11,420 nt of DNA from Cellvibrionales bacterium UBA2511 (GTDB lineage Bacteria > Pseudomonadota > Gammaproteobacteria > Pseudomonadales > Porticoccaceae): positions 7,687 to 19,106 of the forward strand of contig DDNV01000104.1 in the NCBI GenBank assembly GCA_002341315.1, written 5' to 3'. A program made the position numbers and the translations under genes. Of the stretch, positions 1 to 8,191 are shown piece after piece. Under the pieces are notes generated by a model. The model was not told the DNA's origin. It ran no database searches and saw only the letters and a program-made list of their open reading frames with translations. The stretch's first letter is position 1; every line of letters begins with the position of its first letter.

Positions 1-3000
1 GATTTCAGTGCATCGGCCTACCTGAAAATCAACCGTATCGACTTCAGCGGCTCCCTTAGCGCCCTGGCCAAGGGGTGGTTCCCGGAAGCAGTAGATCGTG
101 TCGGCGATATCAGTACGGATATTGAGGGCGAGATCTGGATCGACATACAGGATGGTGGTTTGGCGATGCTGAAAGGTCATCTTTCCGCCGCAGAAATACC
201 TTTGAACTGGGTAGAAGATGTCGAGCCTCTGACCCGTTTCAGCACCGACCTGACCGGCTGGTTCAAGCCCGGTGACAACTGGGGATTGCGTCTGCAAGAC
301 CTCCACTTCGAGTGGGGCGAGCTCGCGATTGAGCCGCTGACGATCAATTACCTGCAAAAGGTCGGTGCCGGTTGGGGTGAGGGATCGGTGGCGGCGAGCC
401 AGATCAATTTATCCCTGGTGGACGACATCCTGGCAAAAACCGGTCTGGCGCAGGCTTCTGTGCTTGAAGCGCTCGACAAGTTGCAACCTGCCGGTTCACT
501 GCGCAATGCACACCTGGACCTGCTGCTCGATGACGGCCAGACAACAATGAAATTGCGCGCCAATCTTGACGATGTGGCCATTTCGTCCTGGCGGGGCTCG
601 CCGGCCAGTCGTCAGATCAATGGGTATATTGAAGCGACCGACGACAGCGGTCTGCTCGAGCTGGATAGCCAGAACGGCTTCGCCATGCATTACCCGCAGG
701 TATTTGATGATTACATGGAGCACAGCAGCTTCCGGGGCCAGCTGCGCTGGCACTGGGACGCGGCGAACCAAGCCCTGAAAATTGCCAGTGGCAGGTTGGA
801 TATGGGGGGAGAAGAGGGCATTGGCCGGGCACACCTGTATCTCGATATTCCCATCGGAGAACCGGGCGCAAAAGCCGAGATGACCCTGTTGCTTGGTATT
901 CGGGACAGTCACACCAAGTATCTGCCGCGCTATCTGCCGGACAACCTTGAGCCGGGGTTGCTGGCGTGGATTAACGAATCTGTTTCGGATATGGCCCTGC
1001 CTGAGGTGGGGTTTGTCTGGCGAGGCCCGCTGGAGGGCGGCGGGCCGGGTACGCGCTCCATCCAGCTGTACTTGAAGACTGAAAATGGCAAACTGCAATT
1101 CCAGCCCGACTGGTTGCCACTGGAGCAGTTGGATTCGGTGATCACTCTGGATAACGGCGAGCTGGATGCGGAGATTCGGTCAGCCAGTATCGGCAACATG
1201 GTTATTCAGCGCGGTGTCGTCCAGTTGCGACCGGCACCATCCGCCCGGGGGCAGCAACTGCAGATCAAGGCCGATATCAGTGGGACAACCGGCGATGCTG
1301 TCGCGGTGCTGGCCCAGTCGCCGTTGCGGGGCCGGGTGGATGGTTTGGCCGGTTGGGATATCTCCGGTCAGAGCGAGGTGGCGCTTGACCTGATGATTCC
1401 TCTCGCAGGCAACAATGCCGAGGGCTCCTATACCGTTGACGCTACCTTGCAGAACAGTGGTCTGTCACTGCCGGACAGCGACATTGCTTTTGAGCAATTG
1501 CAGGGCACGCTCGCCTATCGCGATGGTAAGGGGTTATATGGCGAAGGGGTGACGGGTAAATTCTGGGGTGAATCGGTGGTTGCGAATCTCTCCACCGGTG
1601 AAGATGACCTGCTTCTGGATGTAGAGGGGCTGCTCGCCATGCCGGCGCTGGCCCGGTTCATCAATCTGTCATCGACGCGGATTTTACAGGGGAAGACACC
1701 CGTTGAGGCGAAAATCTGGCTGCCCCTAGAGGACGACGGAAGTTCCATCAGGTTGCAGGTCAACAGTCGGTTGGAAGGCGTCGGGATCGATTTGCCGACA
1801 CCTGCCGGTAAAACTCAGACCTCTTTGAAAGAGATTCAGGTGGATGTCACGCTGGCAAAGGAACTGGATATTCGCATTGCCGCCAATGGTGGGCTTCGCG
1901 CCCATCTGCAACAAAAGAATGGCGTGCTGTCGCGCGGCCTGTTGGCCATTCACGACGATGAGGCAGAGTTGCCCGGCCTTGGCCAATTCCGTATTACCGG
2001 TAAGCTGGACCGTTTTTCCCTGACCGAATGGCAGCCCTATTTTACCGAGCTCACCAGTGAAAACGTCAGTGCCCCAACAGCCTTGACGATGATGTTTGAT
2101 GTGCGTGTTGACGAACTGGAGGTGGCCGGTCTAACGGTGGATCGTGCGGTGGGAAGTGGCCGGCTTCACGAGGGCGACTGGCAGGTGGTGCTGGATAGTA
2201 AACAGGCTGCCGGCCAGGCGCTGATTCCCGGTACCCCGTCCTCACCGATTCTGCTGGACCTGGAATGGCTGACCTTGCCGACCCCGGCCCCTGTGCACGA
2301 ACAGGAAGCGGTTGGGGGTGGAGACGAGAGTCTGGATCCGGCGCTGTTCCCGTTGATGCAACTATCCATCAAAAAATTTGCCATGGGGGAGCGAACCTTC
2401 GGGCGGGTCAGCTTCAGGACGGAACCGCAGCCAGATGGTGTATTGATTTCCTCGCTTGATGCCAATCTGCTCGGGCTGCAACTGGGGGGCATGGATTACG
2501 ATACCTCGGTACTCTGGACATTGAAGAATGGCATCTACGCTACACAGTTTGATGGTCTGTTCAGTGTGGGTGATGTGGGTCAGGTGATGGAGAACTGGGG
2601 TATCCCCCCGGCACTGGACAGTGAGGCCGGTCGCTTCTTTGCCGATCTGCACTGGCTCGGCCAACCTTGGGAGATAGCCCCCTCCACGATGACTGGCGCC
2701 ATGTCGCTGCAACTGGAGAACGGTCGTTTTTATAAATCGCCCTCTGGCACGGCGAATGCATTAATTCGTTTGGTGGGGTTGTTCAACTTCAACAACTGGT
2801 TGCGTCGTCTACAACTGGATTTTTCGGATCTGTTTGAAAAAGGCATGAGTTTTGATGAGCTGCAGGGTGGTCTGGTCTTTAATGAGGGCACCATGCAGTT
2901 TGATCCGCCGCTGCTGGTCAAAATGCCCTCCGGTCGGATCAAGATGGCCGGTAGTGCCGATCTGATTGCCGAGCAAATTGATGCGTCGCTGGTCACCACA

Positions 3001-3201
3001 TTACCGGTGGGCACCAACCTGCCCTGGGTGGCGGCATTGATTGGTGGATTGCCCGCCGCAGCCGGGGTGTATATCACCAGCAAGTTGTTTGAAAAGCAGG
3101 TGGACAAGCTGTCCAGCATCAGCTATCGAATCACTGGCCCGTGGGATGACCCCTCGGTCAAGGTGCAAAAAATATTCAGTGATAAAGGGGGCGCAAAATG
3201 A
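1..3201 (+). CDS. yhdP: YhdP family AsmA-like lipid transport protein (5' end cut off)
   Basis: The frame is open from base 1 to the TGA at 3199-3201, giving 1066 residues with no start in the window. The ATG at 160 is internal, since the protein continues in good frame before it. E. coli YhdP is about 1270 residues, so roughly the first 200, including the N-terminal membrane anchor, lie upstream. The sequence has the long run of alternating beta-strand repeats (short hydrophobic strands with G/D turns) of the AsmA-like/DUF3971 type. It ends with the family's typical C-terminus: a hydrophobic stretch at residues 1009-1030 (WVAALIGGLPAAAG...), then SSISYRITGPWDDPSV. In E. coli, YhdP, TamB and YdbH are redundant envelope-spanning proteins needed for phospholipid movement from inner to outer membrane. 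That role is inferred here from the family. The last bases overlap the next start as ATGA, so translation is probably coupled. Confidence 0.9.
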   Translation, partial: DFSASAYLKINRIDFSGSLSALAKGWFPEAVDRVGDISTDIEGEIWIDIQDGGLAMLKGHLSAAEIPLNWVEDVEPLTRFSTDLTGWFKPGDNWGLRLQDLHFEWGELAIEPLTINYLQKVGAGWGEGSVAASQINLSLVDDILAKTGLAQASVLEALDKLQPAGSLRNAHLDLLLDDGQTTMKLRANLDDVAISSWRGSPASRQINGYIEATDDSGLLELDSQNGFAMHYPQVFDDYMEHSSFRGQLRWHWDAANQALKIASGRLDMGGEEGIGRAHLYLDIPIGEPGAKAEMTLLLGIRDSHTKYLPRYLPDNLEPGLLAWINESVSDMALPEVGFVWRGPLEGGGPGTRSIQLYLKTENGKLQFQPDWLPLEQLDSVITLDNGELDAEIRSASIGNMVIQRGVVQLRPAPSARGQQLQIKADISGTTGDAVAVLAQSPLRGRVDGLAGWDISGQSEVALDLMIPLAGNNAEGSYTVDATLQNSGLSLPDSDIAFEQLQGTLAYRDGKGLYGEGVTGKFWGESVVANLSTGEDDLLLDVEGLLAMPALARFINLSSTRILQGKTPVEAKIWLPLEDDGSSIRLQVNSRLEGVGIDLPTPAGKTQTSLKEIQVDVTLAKELDIRIAANGGLRAHLQQKNGVLSRGLLAIHDDEAELPGLGQFRITGKLDRFSLTEWQPYFTELTSENVSAPTALTMMFDVRVDELEVAGLTVDRAVGSGRLHEGDWQVVLDSKQAAGQALIPGTPSSPILLDLEWLTLPTPAPVHEQEAVGGGDESLDPALFPLMQLSIKKFAMGERTFGRVSFRTEPQPDGVLISSLDANLLGLQLGGMDYDTSVLWTLKNGIYATQFDGLFSVGDVGQVMENWGIPPALDSEAGRFFADLHWLGQPWEIAPSTMTGAMSLQLENGRFYKSPSGTANALIRLVGLFNFNNWLRRLQLDFSDLFEKGMSFDELQGGLVFNEGTMQFDPPLLVKMPSGRIKMAGSADLIAEQIDASLVTTLPVGTNLPWVAALIGGLPAAAGVYITSKLFEKQVDKLSSISYRITGPWDDPSVKVQKIFSDKGGAK

Positions 3202-4028
3202 GTCGTGTTGCCGCCATTCAGATGACCAACCAGGGCAGTTTGCAGGGTAATTTACAGCAGGCCGCGACCCTGATAGAGCAGGCTGCCCAACAGGGAGCAA
3301 AGTTGTTGGTGCTACCGGAATATTTCGCTTATCAGGGGTGTCGGGATCTGCCGGCGATTGCCCGCGATGAGCAGGATGCCAGTGGCCCGGCCAGACAGTT
3401 TCTTGCGGAGCAGGCAAAACGCCACCAGGTCTGGATTGTGGGCGGAACCATTCCTGTTGCCCAGTCAGCGGATCAGCGTGCGGCGGCCATGTGTTTTGTG
3501 GTGGATGCACATGGCAGTGAAGTGGCGAGTTATCAGAAGATCCATCTGTTCGATGTGCAGGTGGGCGATAGCCAGGGACGTTACTGCGAATCTGACGACT
3601 ACCGTCATGGCAGCGAACCGGTGGTGGTAGACAGTCCCTTCGGCAAACTGGGATTAACGGTCTGCTACGATCTCCGTTTTCCGGAACTGTACCGTTATCT
3701 GTCGGCCCGGGGAGCGGATATTCTGTTGGTTCCCTCGGCGTTCACAGCGGCGACGGGAGAGGCGCACTGGCAGTTACTGTTGCGCGCCAGGGCGGTGGAG
3801 AATCTCTGTTATGTGGTCGGTGCCAATCTGGGGGATCGGTTTCATGAGAAGCGGCCGACCTGGGGTGGTTCCGCTCTGGTGGACCCCTGGGGGCAGGTCT
3901 TGGCGGAACTGGATGCCGGGCCTGGGGTGGTGGCGGCAGATATAGATCTGGCTTATCTGAACAAGTTGCGAAAAAACATGCCTCTTCATGAACACCGGCG
4001 CTTCGATGTGGTCAAAACCTCATCCTAA
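3198..4028 (+). CDS. NIT1-like carbon-nitrogen hydrolase, probable deaminated glutathione amidase
   Basis: This 276-residue protein spans the single nitrilase domain. The catalytic Glu-Lys-Cys triad is visible: E41 in LVLPEYFAY, K114 in YQKIHLFDV and C156 in LTVCYDLRFPELYR. The stretch after the cysteine (PSAFTAATGEAHWQLLLRAR, ENLCYVVGA, HEKRPTWGGS, VDPWG) matches the NIT1/NIT2-like branch of the family, not true nitrilases. Its members hydrolyse the amide of deaminated glutathione, a side product of transaminases, so this is probably a metabolite-repair enzyme in the cytoplasm. Substrate is by family analogy; another omega-amidase specificity is possible. The ATG overlaps the yhdP stop (ATGA), which fixes the start and implies coupling. 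The yhdP-nit pair is common in gammaproteobacteria. Confidence 0.9.
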   Translation: MSRVAAIQMTNQGSLQGNLQQAATLIEQAAQQGAKLLVLPEYFAYQGCRDLPAIARDEQDASGPARQFLAEQAKRHQVWIVGGTIPVAQSADQRAAAMCFVVDAHGSEVASYQKIHLFDVQVGDSQGRYCESDDYRHGSEPVVVDSPFGKLGLTVCYDLRFPELYRYLSARGADILLVPSAFTAATGEAHWQLLLRARAVENLCYVVGANLGDRFHEKRPTWGGSALVDPWGQVLAELDAGPGVVAADIDLAYLNKLRKNMPLHEHRRFDVVKTSS

Positions 4029-4045
4029 AGACTGCAGGCTGTATC

Positions 4046-4555
4046 ATGAAAAATATCGGTTTAAGCGCACTGATGGCATTTTTGATGGCTCTCCCCCTGG
4101 CGGTTTCCGCCGCGGAAATGAGTGTTGAGCAAGCCCGTCAGTTGATTCAGGAGGGGCGAGATATGGACACCATCCCCAAGGCAGTCTGGCAAAAAATACT
4201 GACGCCGGCCCAGTACAAAATTCTCTGGAAGAAAGGTACCGAGCGTCCCTACACCGGTGCTTTACTGGAGAACAAACAAAAGGGTACCTATGTGACGGCG
4301 GGTTGTCGCATCCCTGTTTTCCGCTCCGATCACAAGTACGATTCCCAGACTGGCTGGCCCAGTTTCTGGAAATCACACAAGCTGGACAATATTGTGCTCG
4401 AGGATGACTGGTCATGGATGGGCAAGCGCGTTGAAGTGCTGTCCGCCTGTGGTGAGCACCTTGGACATGTGTTTCAGGATGGCCCGAAACCCACCGGGTT
4501 GCGCTATTGCATCAACTCCGATGCGCTCCTGTTTATCCCTGACGAGCAACAGTAA
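4046..4555 (+). CDS. msrB: Exported MsrB-type peptide methionine (R)-sulfoxide reductase with atypical cysteines
   Basis: This 169-residue protein has a clear Sec signal peptide (MKNIGLSALMAFLMALPLAVSA, likely cut near residue 22 or 23), so it should act in the periplasm. The MsrB fold is recognisable from ERPYTGALL, KYDSQTGWPSF, GEHLGHVFQDGPKPTGLRYCIN and the catalytic C155 in RYCINS. MsrB enzymes reduce methionine-R-sulfoxide in proteins. In the usual enzyme two CxxC pairs bind zinc; here only the second cysteine of each pair remains (C87, C135). The resolving cysteine of the GCGWPSF motif is threonine (T102). C155 therefore has only C87 or C135 as a possible disulfide partner. A spacer of about 45 residues between signal peptide and domain is also present. 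It starts 17 bases after the nit gene, with AGG nine bases before the ATG, and is probably in the same transcript. Confidence 0.88.
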   Translation: MKNIGLSALMAFLMALPLAVSAAEMSVEQARQLIQEGRDMDTIPKAVWQKILTPAQYKILWKKGTERPYTGALLENKQKGTYVTAGCRIPVFRSDHKYDSQTGWPSFWKSHKLDNIVLEDDWSWMGKRVEVLSACGEHLGHVFQDGPKPTGLRYCINSDALLFIPDEQQ

Positions 4556-4556
4556 C

Positions 4557-4569
4557 CCCGCGTCGCGGG
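4557..4569. repeat. Small GC-rich palindrome after the msrB stop
   Basis: CCCGCG-T-CGCGGG begins two bases after the msrB stop codon. As RNA it could fold to a five-base-pair stem with a three-base loop. There is no T-run after it, so it is not a convincing intrinsic terminator. It could instead stabilise or pause the transcript between msrB and the peptidase gene. Confidence 0.3.
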
Positions 4570-4591
4570 ACGGACTTGCAGGTTTCTTGCC

Positions 4592-5236
4592 ATGTCGATA
4601 CTGGTCACGGGTTTCGATGCCGGTCACGATAAAGTCAATGCCTCAGCAGCACTGGTGTCCTCTCTGCGGGATGACTTGCCTCAGCAATTGCTACCCCTTC
4701 GCCCACGACTTCATTTTGCCGTTCTGCCCCTGAGTATCGCTGGTCTGCGCGAGGCAGTGTTGGCGGAAATAGCTGCCTGTCAGCCGAAGTTCTGTGTCTT
4801 CACTGGTCAGGCACGGGGCCGCAATAAAGTTAATCTGGAACGATTGGCCACCAATTTGAGGGATTTTGATTCCCCGGATATTGAGGGCTGTCAGCCGCGT
4901 GGGGAAAGGATTGAAATCGATGGCCCGGCAGCTTACTGGAGTACCCTGCCGGGACAGGAAGCGATGATAGAACGGCTCAATCGACAGGGAATTCCGGCGG
5001 CGCTATCGAACCATGCGGGCAACCATCTGTGTAATCAGTTGCTCTACCAGACGCTGCACTGGGCACAGCAAAATGGCTCCGGCCTTGCCTGCGGCTTTGT
5101 TCACATTCCGCCACTGCCGATACAGGTTCGACGTCAGTGGCCGGAAACCCCGTTCATGCCACTGGAGATGACACGCGCAGCCCTGGCGCAGATTCTGCTG
5201 GTGCTGGTTCGGCAGGCCGGGGCATCGCCTTCGTGA
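4592..5236 (+). CDS. pcp: Pyroglutamyl-peptidase I (peptidase family C15)
   Basis: This 214-residue protein has the normal length of the family, which removes N-terminal pyroglutamate from peptides in the cytoplasm. The N-terminus SILVTGFDA, the Glu-containing block TGQARGRNKVNLERLATN (E83), the nucleophile block SNHAGNHLCNQLLY (C147) and the histidine block CGFVHIPPLP (H171) supply the full Glu-Cys-His triad in the usual order. The loop after GFD is unusual: most members read GFDPFGG, and this one reads GFDAGHD. The second pocket phenylalanine is therefore absent, and the exact substrate is less certain than the family. The gene lies 36 bases after msrB on the same strand. Its Shine-Dalgarno is weak (CAGG, about 12 bases upstream). 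It ends facing rlmH. Confidence 0.85.
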   Translation: MSILVTGFDAGHDKVNASAALVSSLRDDLPQQLLPLRPRLHFAVLPLSIAGLREAVLAEIAACQPKFCVFTGQARGRNKVNLERLATNLRDFDSPDIEGCQPRGERIEIDGPAAYWSTLPGQEAMIERLNRQGIPAALSNHAGNHLCNQLLYQTLHWAQQNGSGLACGFVHIPPLPIQVRRQWPETPFMPLEMTRAALAQILLVLVRQAGASPS

Positions 5237-5253
5237 ACCAATCTGCCTGACAG

Positions 5254-5277
5254 AAAACCCGGTTGCACGCGACCGGT
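5254..5277 (-). terminator. Probable intrinsic terminator of the proA-rlmH operon
   Basis: Read on the minus strand, ACCGGT is followed by an eight-base loop, then ACCGG, one G and TTTT. This gives a five-base-pair stem (seven with one bulge) with a short U-run about 30 bases past the rlmH stop. Flanking bases CAG and CTG extend the dyad imperfectly. The plus strand lacks a T-run, so it would serve mainly the rlmH side of this convergent gap. Confidence 0.4.
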
Positions 5278-5308
5278 TCTGCAGAGTGCCGGGGGTCAGC
5301 GGTGCTGA

Positions 5309-5776
5309 TTAACGGTGGTAGGGATGCCCGGCATTGATGCTCCAGGCGCGGTAGAGCTGTTCCGCCAGTAACACACGCACCAGGGGGTGGGGCAGCGTCA
5401 GGGGGGAAAGTGACCAGCGGCTATCTGCCCTTGCCAGACACGTCGGTGCCAGGCCGTCGGGACCACCGACCAGCAGGCTGACGTTGTCGCCGGAACCCTG
5501 CCAGTGTTGCAAGTTGACAGCCAGATCCCCCGTGCTCCAGGATTTGCCCTGAACCTCCAGTGCGATGACCTGGTCCCGCTCGCCGATAGCTTTCAGCATC
5601 GCTTCGCCTTCCCGCAGGATTGCGCGCTGGATGTCGGCCCCCTTGCCCCGCTTGCCAAGGGGCAACTCGACCACCTCGATTCGCAGTTCCGGGGGCAGCC
5701 GCTTGAGGTATTCATTGCAGCCGGATTCCACCCAGTCGGGCATCTTTGTGCCGATGGCAAGGACCCTCAGTCGCAT
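5309..5776 (-). CDS. rlmH: 23S rRNA (pseudouridine1915-N3)-methyltransferase RlmH
   Basis: This 155-residue protein is essentially the length of E. coli RlmH and collinear with it. It is a SPOUT-class enzyme that methylates pseudouridine 1915 in helix 69 of 23S rRNA, using S-adenosylmethionine, on the assembled 70S ribosome. Family signatures are GTKMPDWV (9-16), the GKRGK block (41-45), the SAM-binding knot elements LLVGGPDG (101-108) and [18 protein letters not shown] (128-145), and the C-terminal HPYHR. The start is the ATG six bases after the rsfS stop. It is the last gene of the minus-strand operon. In Pseudomonas relatives mrdA, rodA and other cell-wall genes often follow, but here the operon ends against pcp. 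Confidence 0.97.
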   Translation of the reverse strand: MRLRVLAIGTKMPDWVESGCNEYLKRLPPELRIEVVELPLGKRGKGADIQRAILREGEAMLKAIGERDQVIALEVQGKSWSTGDLAVNLQHWQGSGDNVSLLVGGPDGLAPTCLARADSRWSLSPLTLPHPLVRVLLAEQLYRAWSINAGHPYHR

Positions 5777-5782
5777 CGGACT

Positions 5783-6133
5783 TTATTCCTCGCCGCTGAC
5801 TCTTGGGCTGCCGGGGCGAACGGACCAGAGTTTTTCCAGCTCGTAAAAAAGACGGGTCTCGGGGAGCATGACATGTACCACGATATCGCCAAAATCCACC
5901 AGCACCCATTCCGAGGTGTCCATTCCTTCGACACCGATCGGCTGAAAGCCCGCTTTTTTTGCGTCTTCCACGACGTTATCTGCAAGGGATTTGACCTGGC
6001 GGCTTGAGGTGCCGCTGGCGACCACAATCTGGTCCATGACATCGGTCAGATCACTGACGTCCATAGTAACGATGTCTTTGCCCTTGATATCTTCGAGGGC
6101 GCTGACCACGATATCGATCAATTTTTTGCTCAT
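5783..6133 (-). CDS. rsfS: Ribosomal silencing factor RsfS
   Basis: This 116-residue protein is slightly longer than E. coli RsfS (YbeB, 105 residues), with the excess in a polar C-terminal tail. It binds ribosomal protein L14 on the 50S subunit and blocks joining to 30S during starvation. The family core is plain: DVSDLTDVMDQIVVASGTSSRQV in the first half and EWVLVDFGDIVVHVM in the second. A good Shine-Dalgarno (AGGGT, seven bases before the ATG) supports the start. It sits 15 bases after nadD and six before rlmH, the classical order. Confidence 0.96.
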   Translation of the reverse strand: MSKKLIDIVVSALEDIKGKDIVTMDVSDLTDVMDQIVVASGTSSRQVKSLADNVVEDAKKAGFQPIGVEGMDTSEWVLVDFGDIVVHVMLPETRLFYELEKLWSVRPGSPRVSGEE

Positions 6134-6148
6134 TGAATACCCTGTTGG

Positions 6149-6802
6149 TTAATACAGCTGGTTTTGGTTAATGTAATCAATAATGCCGTCTGGTACCAGA
6201 TAGCGGATGGATTCCCCCCGCTGCAGTGCCTGCCGAATCCCGGTGGAGGAAATGGGTAGCAGCGTCATTTCCCGAATCAACAGGCTGCCGGCCGCCGTCG
6301 TCTGCAGTTCGCCTGTTTGGTGGATGCGGCGTCCATTGACAAAATCCCACACTTCACCCGAGTCAGGCAGATGCCAGCCGGGCCTGGCGGCCACCACCAG
6401 ATGGGCAAAGTCAGTCAGTTCCCGCCAGCGGTGCCACTGATTGATGGTCAGCAGCGCATCCATGCCGATACACAGACACAGCGGCACTTCCGGTCCGATT
6501 TCAAGGCGCAGCTCGATCAGGCTGTCCACGGTATAGGAGGGGCCATCCCGACGCAGTTCGCGGTCGTCGGCCACCAGGCCCGGTTCGTCGATGAGGCCCA
6601 GTTGCAGCATGGCCATTCTCTGCTTCGGTGAAGCCAGAGGTGGTGTGCGATGGGGTGGCTGGGCGCTTGGCATTAGCCTCATCTCGGCAAGTGCCAGGGC
6701 ATTTTTCAGTTCCAGTGCGGTGCGGAGATGACCGATATGTACCGGGTCAAAGGTGCCGCCAAACAGACCAATACCGTGCTGTTGTGCAGAAGGTTGGGGC
6801 AT
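6149..6802 (-). CDS. nadD: Nicotinate-nucleotide adenylyltransferase NadD
   Basis: This 217-residue protein has the normal bacterial NadD length. It joins nicotinate mononucleotide and ATP to deamido-NAD, the penultimate step of NAD synthesis. The nucleotidyltransferase signature GGTFDPVHIGH (15-25) holds the HxGH motif. GPSYTVDSL (87-95), IGMDAL (112-117) and ISSTGIR (184-190) are the other expected blocks. The ATG is 15 bases after the proA stop. AGGAG overlaps the proA stop codon, although at 12 bases it is rather far from the ATG. The gene is cotranscribed with proA, rsfS and rlmH by spacing. Confidence 0.96.
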   Translation of the reverse strand: MPQPSAQQHGIGLFGGTFDPVHIGHLRTALELKNALALAEMRLMPSAQPPHRTPPLASPKQRMAMLQLGLIDEPGLVADDRELRRDGPSYTVDSLIELRLEIGPEVPLCLCIGMDALLTINQWHRWRELTDFAHLVVAARPGWHLPDSGEVWDFVNGRRIHQTGELQTTAAGSLLIREMTLLPISSTGIRQALQRGESIRYLVPDGIIDYINQNQLY

Positions 6803-6817
6803 ATCCCGGCAGTGCTC

Positions 6818-8071
6818 CTATTGGCGAATTTCGCCGTGGCCGAACACGACCCATTTCTGTGAGGTGAGTCCTTCGAGGCCCACCGGGCCGCGTGCATGAA
6901 TTTTGTCTGTGGAAATGCCGATTTCCGCACCCAGCCCGTATTCAAAGCCGTCGGCAAAGCGTGTGGAGGCATTGACCATGACAGAGCTGGAATCCACTTC
7001 TGCCAGGAAACGGCTGCTGCGGCTGTCATCGGTCGTCACGATGGACTCGGTGTGATGGGAGCCATAGCGGGCGATATGTGCCATTGCCTCATCCATGTCT
7101 GCGACCACCTTGATGGACAAAATGGGTGCAAGATACTCCGTATGCCAATCCTCTTCAGTGGCAGGTGGACAGTCGATAATGGCACAGGTCTGCTCGCAGC
7201 CGCGCAGCTCGACGCCCTTGGCCCGATAGGCCTCTGCCAGTCTGGGCAGAATTTCGCTGGCCACTGCCTTTGCCACCAGCAAAGTTTCCATGGCGTTGCA
7301 GACGCCGTAGCGGTGGGTTTTGGCATTCATGGCAATGTTGAACGCCATCTCCAGGTCGGCTTTATCGTCGATATAGACATGGCAAATGCCATCGAGATGC
7401 TTGATTACAGGCACCCGTGCTTCGCGGCTGATCCGTTCAATCAGGCCCTTGCCACCACGGGGGATAATCACGTCCACAGAGTCGGTCATGGTGATCAGTT
7501 CGCCCACTGCGGCCCGGTCGGTGACCTCAATCACTTGCACGATGGTTTCGGGAAGTCCGGTGCTGGCGAGTCCCTTCCGGATACAGTCGGCAATGGCCCG
7601 ATTGGATTCAATGGCCTCACTGCCGCCACGGAGAATAGTGGCATTGCCAGACTTTAGGCAGAGGCTGGCGGCATCCACCGTGACATTGGGACGGGATTCA
7701 TAAATGATGCCTACAACGCCGAGGGGGACGCGCATTCTGGCCACTTCAATACCGCTCGGGCGGGTTTCTCTGTCGCTGATAACTCCGATAGGGTCGGGCA
7801 ATTCGGCGACCTGACGAAGGCCCTCGATCATGGCATCCACACGGGCATCATTCAGCTCGAGCCGATCCAGTAGTGCGGCATCCAGACCATTGTCGCGGCC
7901 GTTTTGCATGTCGAACGCATTGGCCCTCAGGACGTTGGCCCGGTTGTTGTCAAGGGCTTCGGCAATGGCCAGTAGAGCAGCATTTTTTGTCTCGGTGGAG
8001 GCGGCGGCAATGGCCCGGGATGCGATTCTGGCCTGCTGCCCAAGTTGTTGCATGTATGCTTTGAGATCCAT
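6818..8071 (-). CDS. proA: Glutamate-5-semialdehyde dehydrogenase (gamma-glutamyl phosphate reductase) ProA
   Basis: From the ATG at 8071 the protein is 417 residues, exactly the E. coli ProA length. It uses NADPH to reduce gamma-glutamyl phosphate to glutamate-5-semialdehyde, the second step of proline synthesis. Aldehyde-dehydrogenase superfamily signatures are [18 protein letters not shown] (118-135), the cofactor region [13 protein letters not shown] (141-153), the catalytic C258 in [12 protein letters not shown] and the C-terminal [17 protein letters not shown]. The open frame continues to an ATG at 8206, but the extra 45 residues contain nothing of the family and would run through the promoter. 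No Shine-Dalgarno is evident before 8071. This is the first gene of the minus-strand operon. Confidence 0.97.
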   Translation of the reverse strand: MDLKAYMQQLGQQARIASRAIAAASTETKNAALLAIAEALDNNRANVLRANAFDMQNGRDNGLDAALLDRLELNDARVDAMIEGLRQVAELPDPIGVISDRETRPSGIEVARMRVPLGVVGIIYESRPNVTVDAASLCLKSGNATILRGGSEAIESNRAIADCIRKGLASTGLPETIVQVIEVTDRAAVGELITMTDSVDVIIPRGGKGLIERISREARVPVIKHLDGICHVYIDDKADLEMAFNIAMNAKTHRYGVCNAMETLLVAKAVASEILPRLAEAYRAKGVELRGCEQTCAIIDCPPATEEDWHTEYLAPILSIKVVADMDEAMAHIARYGSHHTESIVTTDDSRSSRFLAEVDSSSVMVNASTRFADGFEYGLGAEIGISTDKIHARGPVGLEGLTSQKWVVFGHGEIRQ

Positions 8072-8102
8072 GTCATTCAGTGCGGTGATTTCAGGACCGC
8101 GT

Positions 8103-8131
8103 ATTATATCGTTGCAGGACTGATAAGTCCT
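8103..8131 (-). promoter_or_regulatory. Sigma-70 type promoter for proA operon
   Basis: On the minus strand a perfect TATAAT (8103-8108) lies 17 bases from AGGACT (8126-8131), which matches the middle GAC of TTGACA but little else. Transcription would start near 8096, giving a leader of about 25 bases before the proA ATG. The poor -35 and the inverted repeat covering it suggest that the promoter may be controlled by a DNA-binding protein. Confidence 0.55.
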
Positions 8132-8132
8132 G
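8115..8132. repeat. Perfect 7-4-7 inverted repeat over the proA -35 region
   Basis: CAGGACT-GATA-AGTCCTG has perfect seven-base arms and a four-base centre. It covers the -35 element and much of the spacer of the proA promoter. It lies upstream of the predicted transcript start, so it is more likely a protein-binding site on DNA than an RNA hairpin. No binding protein can be named from the sequence. Confidence 0.6.
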
Positions 8133-8173
8133 GTGATCCAGTGATAATTTTTATTCGACAGGCGCAATAGACG

Positions 8174-8191
8174 ACGATTGGCGACAATCGT
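8174..8191. repeat. Perfect 7-4-7 inverted repeat upstream of the sirtuin gene
   Basis: ACGATTG-GCGA-CAATCGT has the same geometry as the repeat at 8115-8132 but a different sequence. Its centre is 59 bases from that one and about 34 bases before the sirtuin ATG. It overlaps a weak plus-strand promoter candidate: TTGGCG (8178-8183), 18 bases, then CACAAT (8202-8207). If that promoter is real, the message would have almost no leader, which would fit the lack of a Shine-Dalgarno. Confidence 0.5.

Noticed and set aside
1021..1050. A G-run cluster that might form a G-quadruplex
   Set aside because: It has only three runs of three Gs, sits in coding sequence, and is explained by Gly/Pro codons of YhdP.
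496..1098. A 200-codon open frame on the minus strand inside yhdP
   Set aside because: It lies wholly antisense to a well-supported gene, has no recognisable motif and no plausible start signal.
6896..7657. A 253-codon plus-strand open frame inside proA
   Set aside because: It is antisense to the conserved ProA catalytic region. His/Cys-rich composition without a domain is typical of an opposite-strand shadow in GC-rich DNA.
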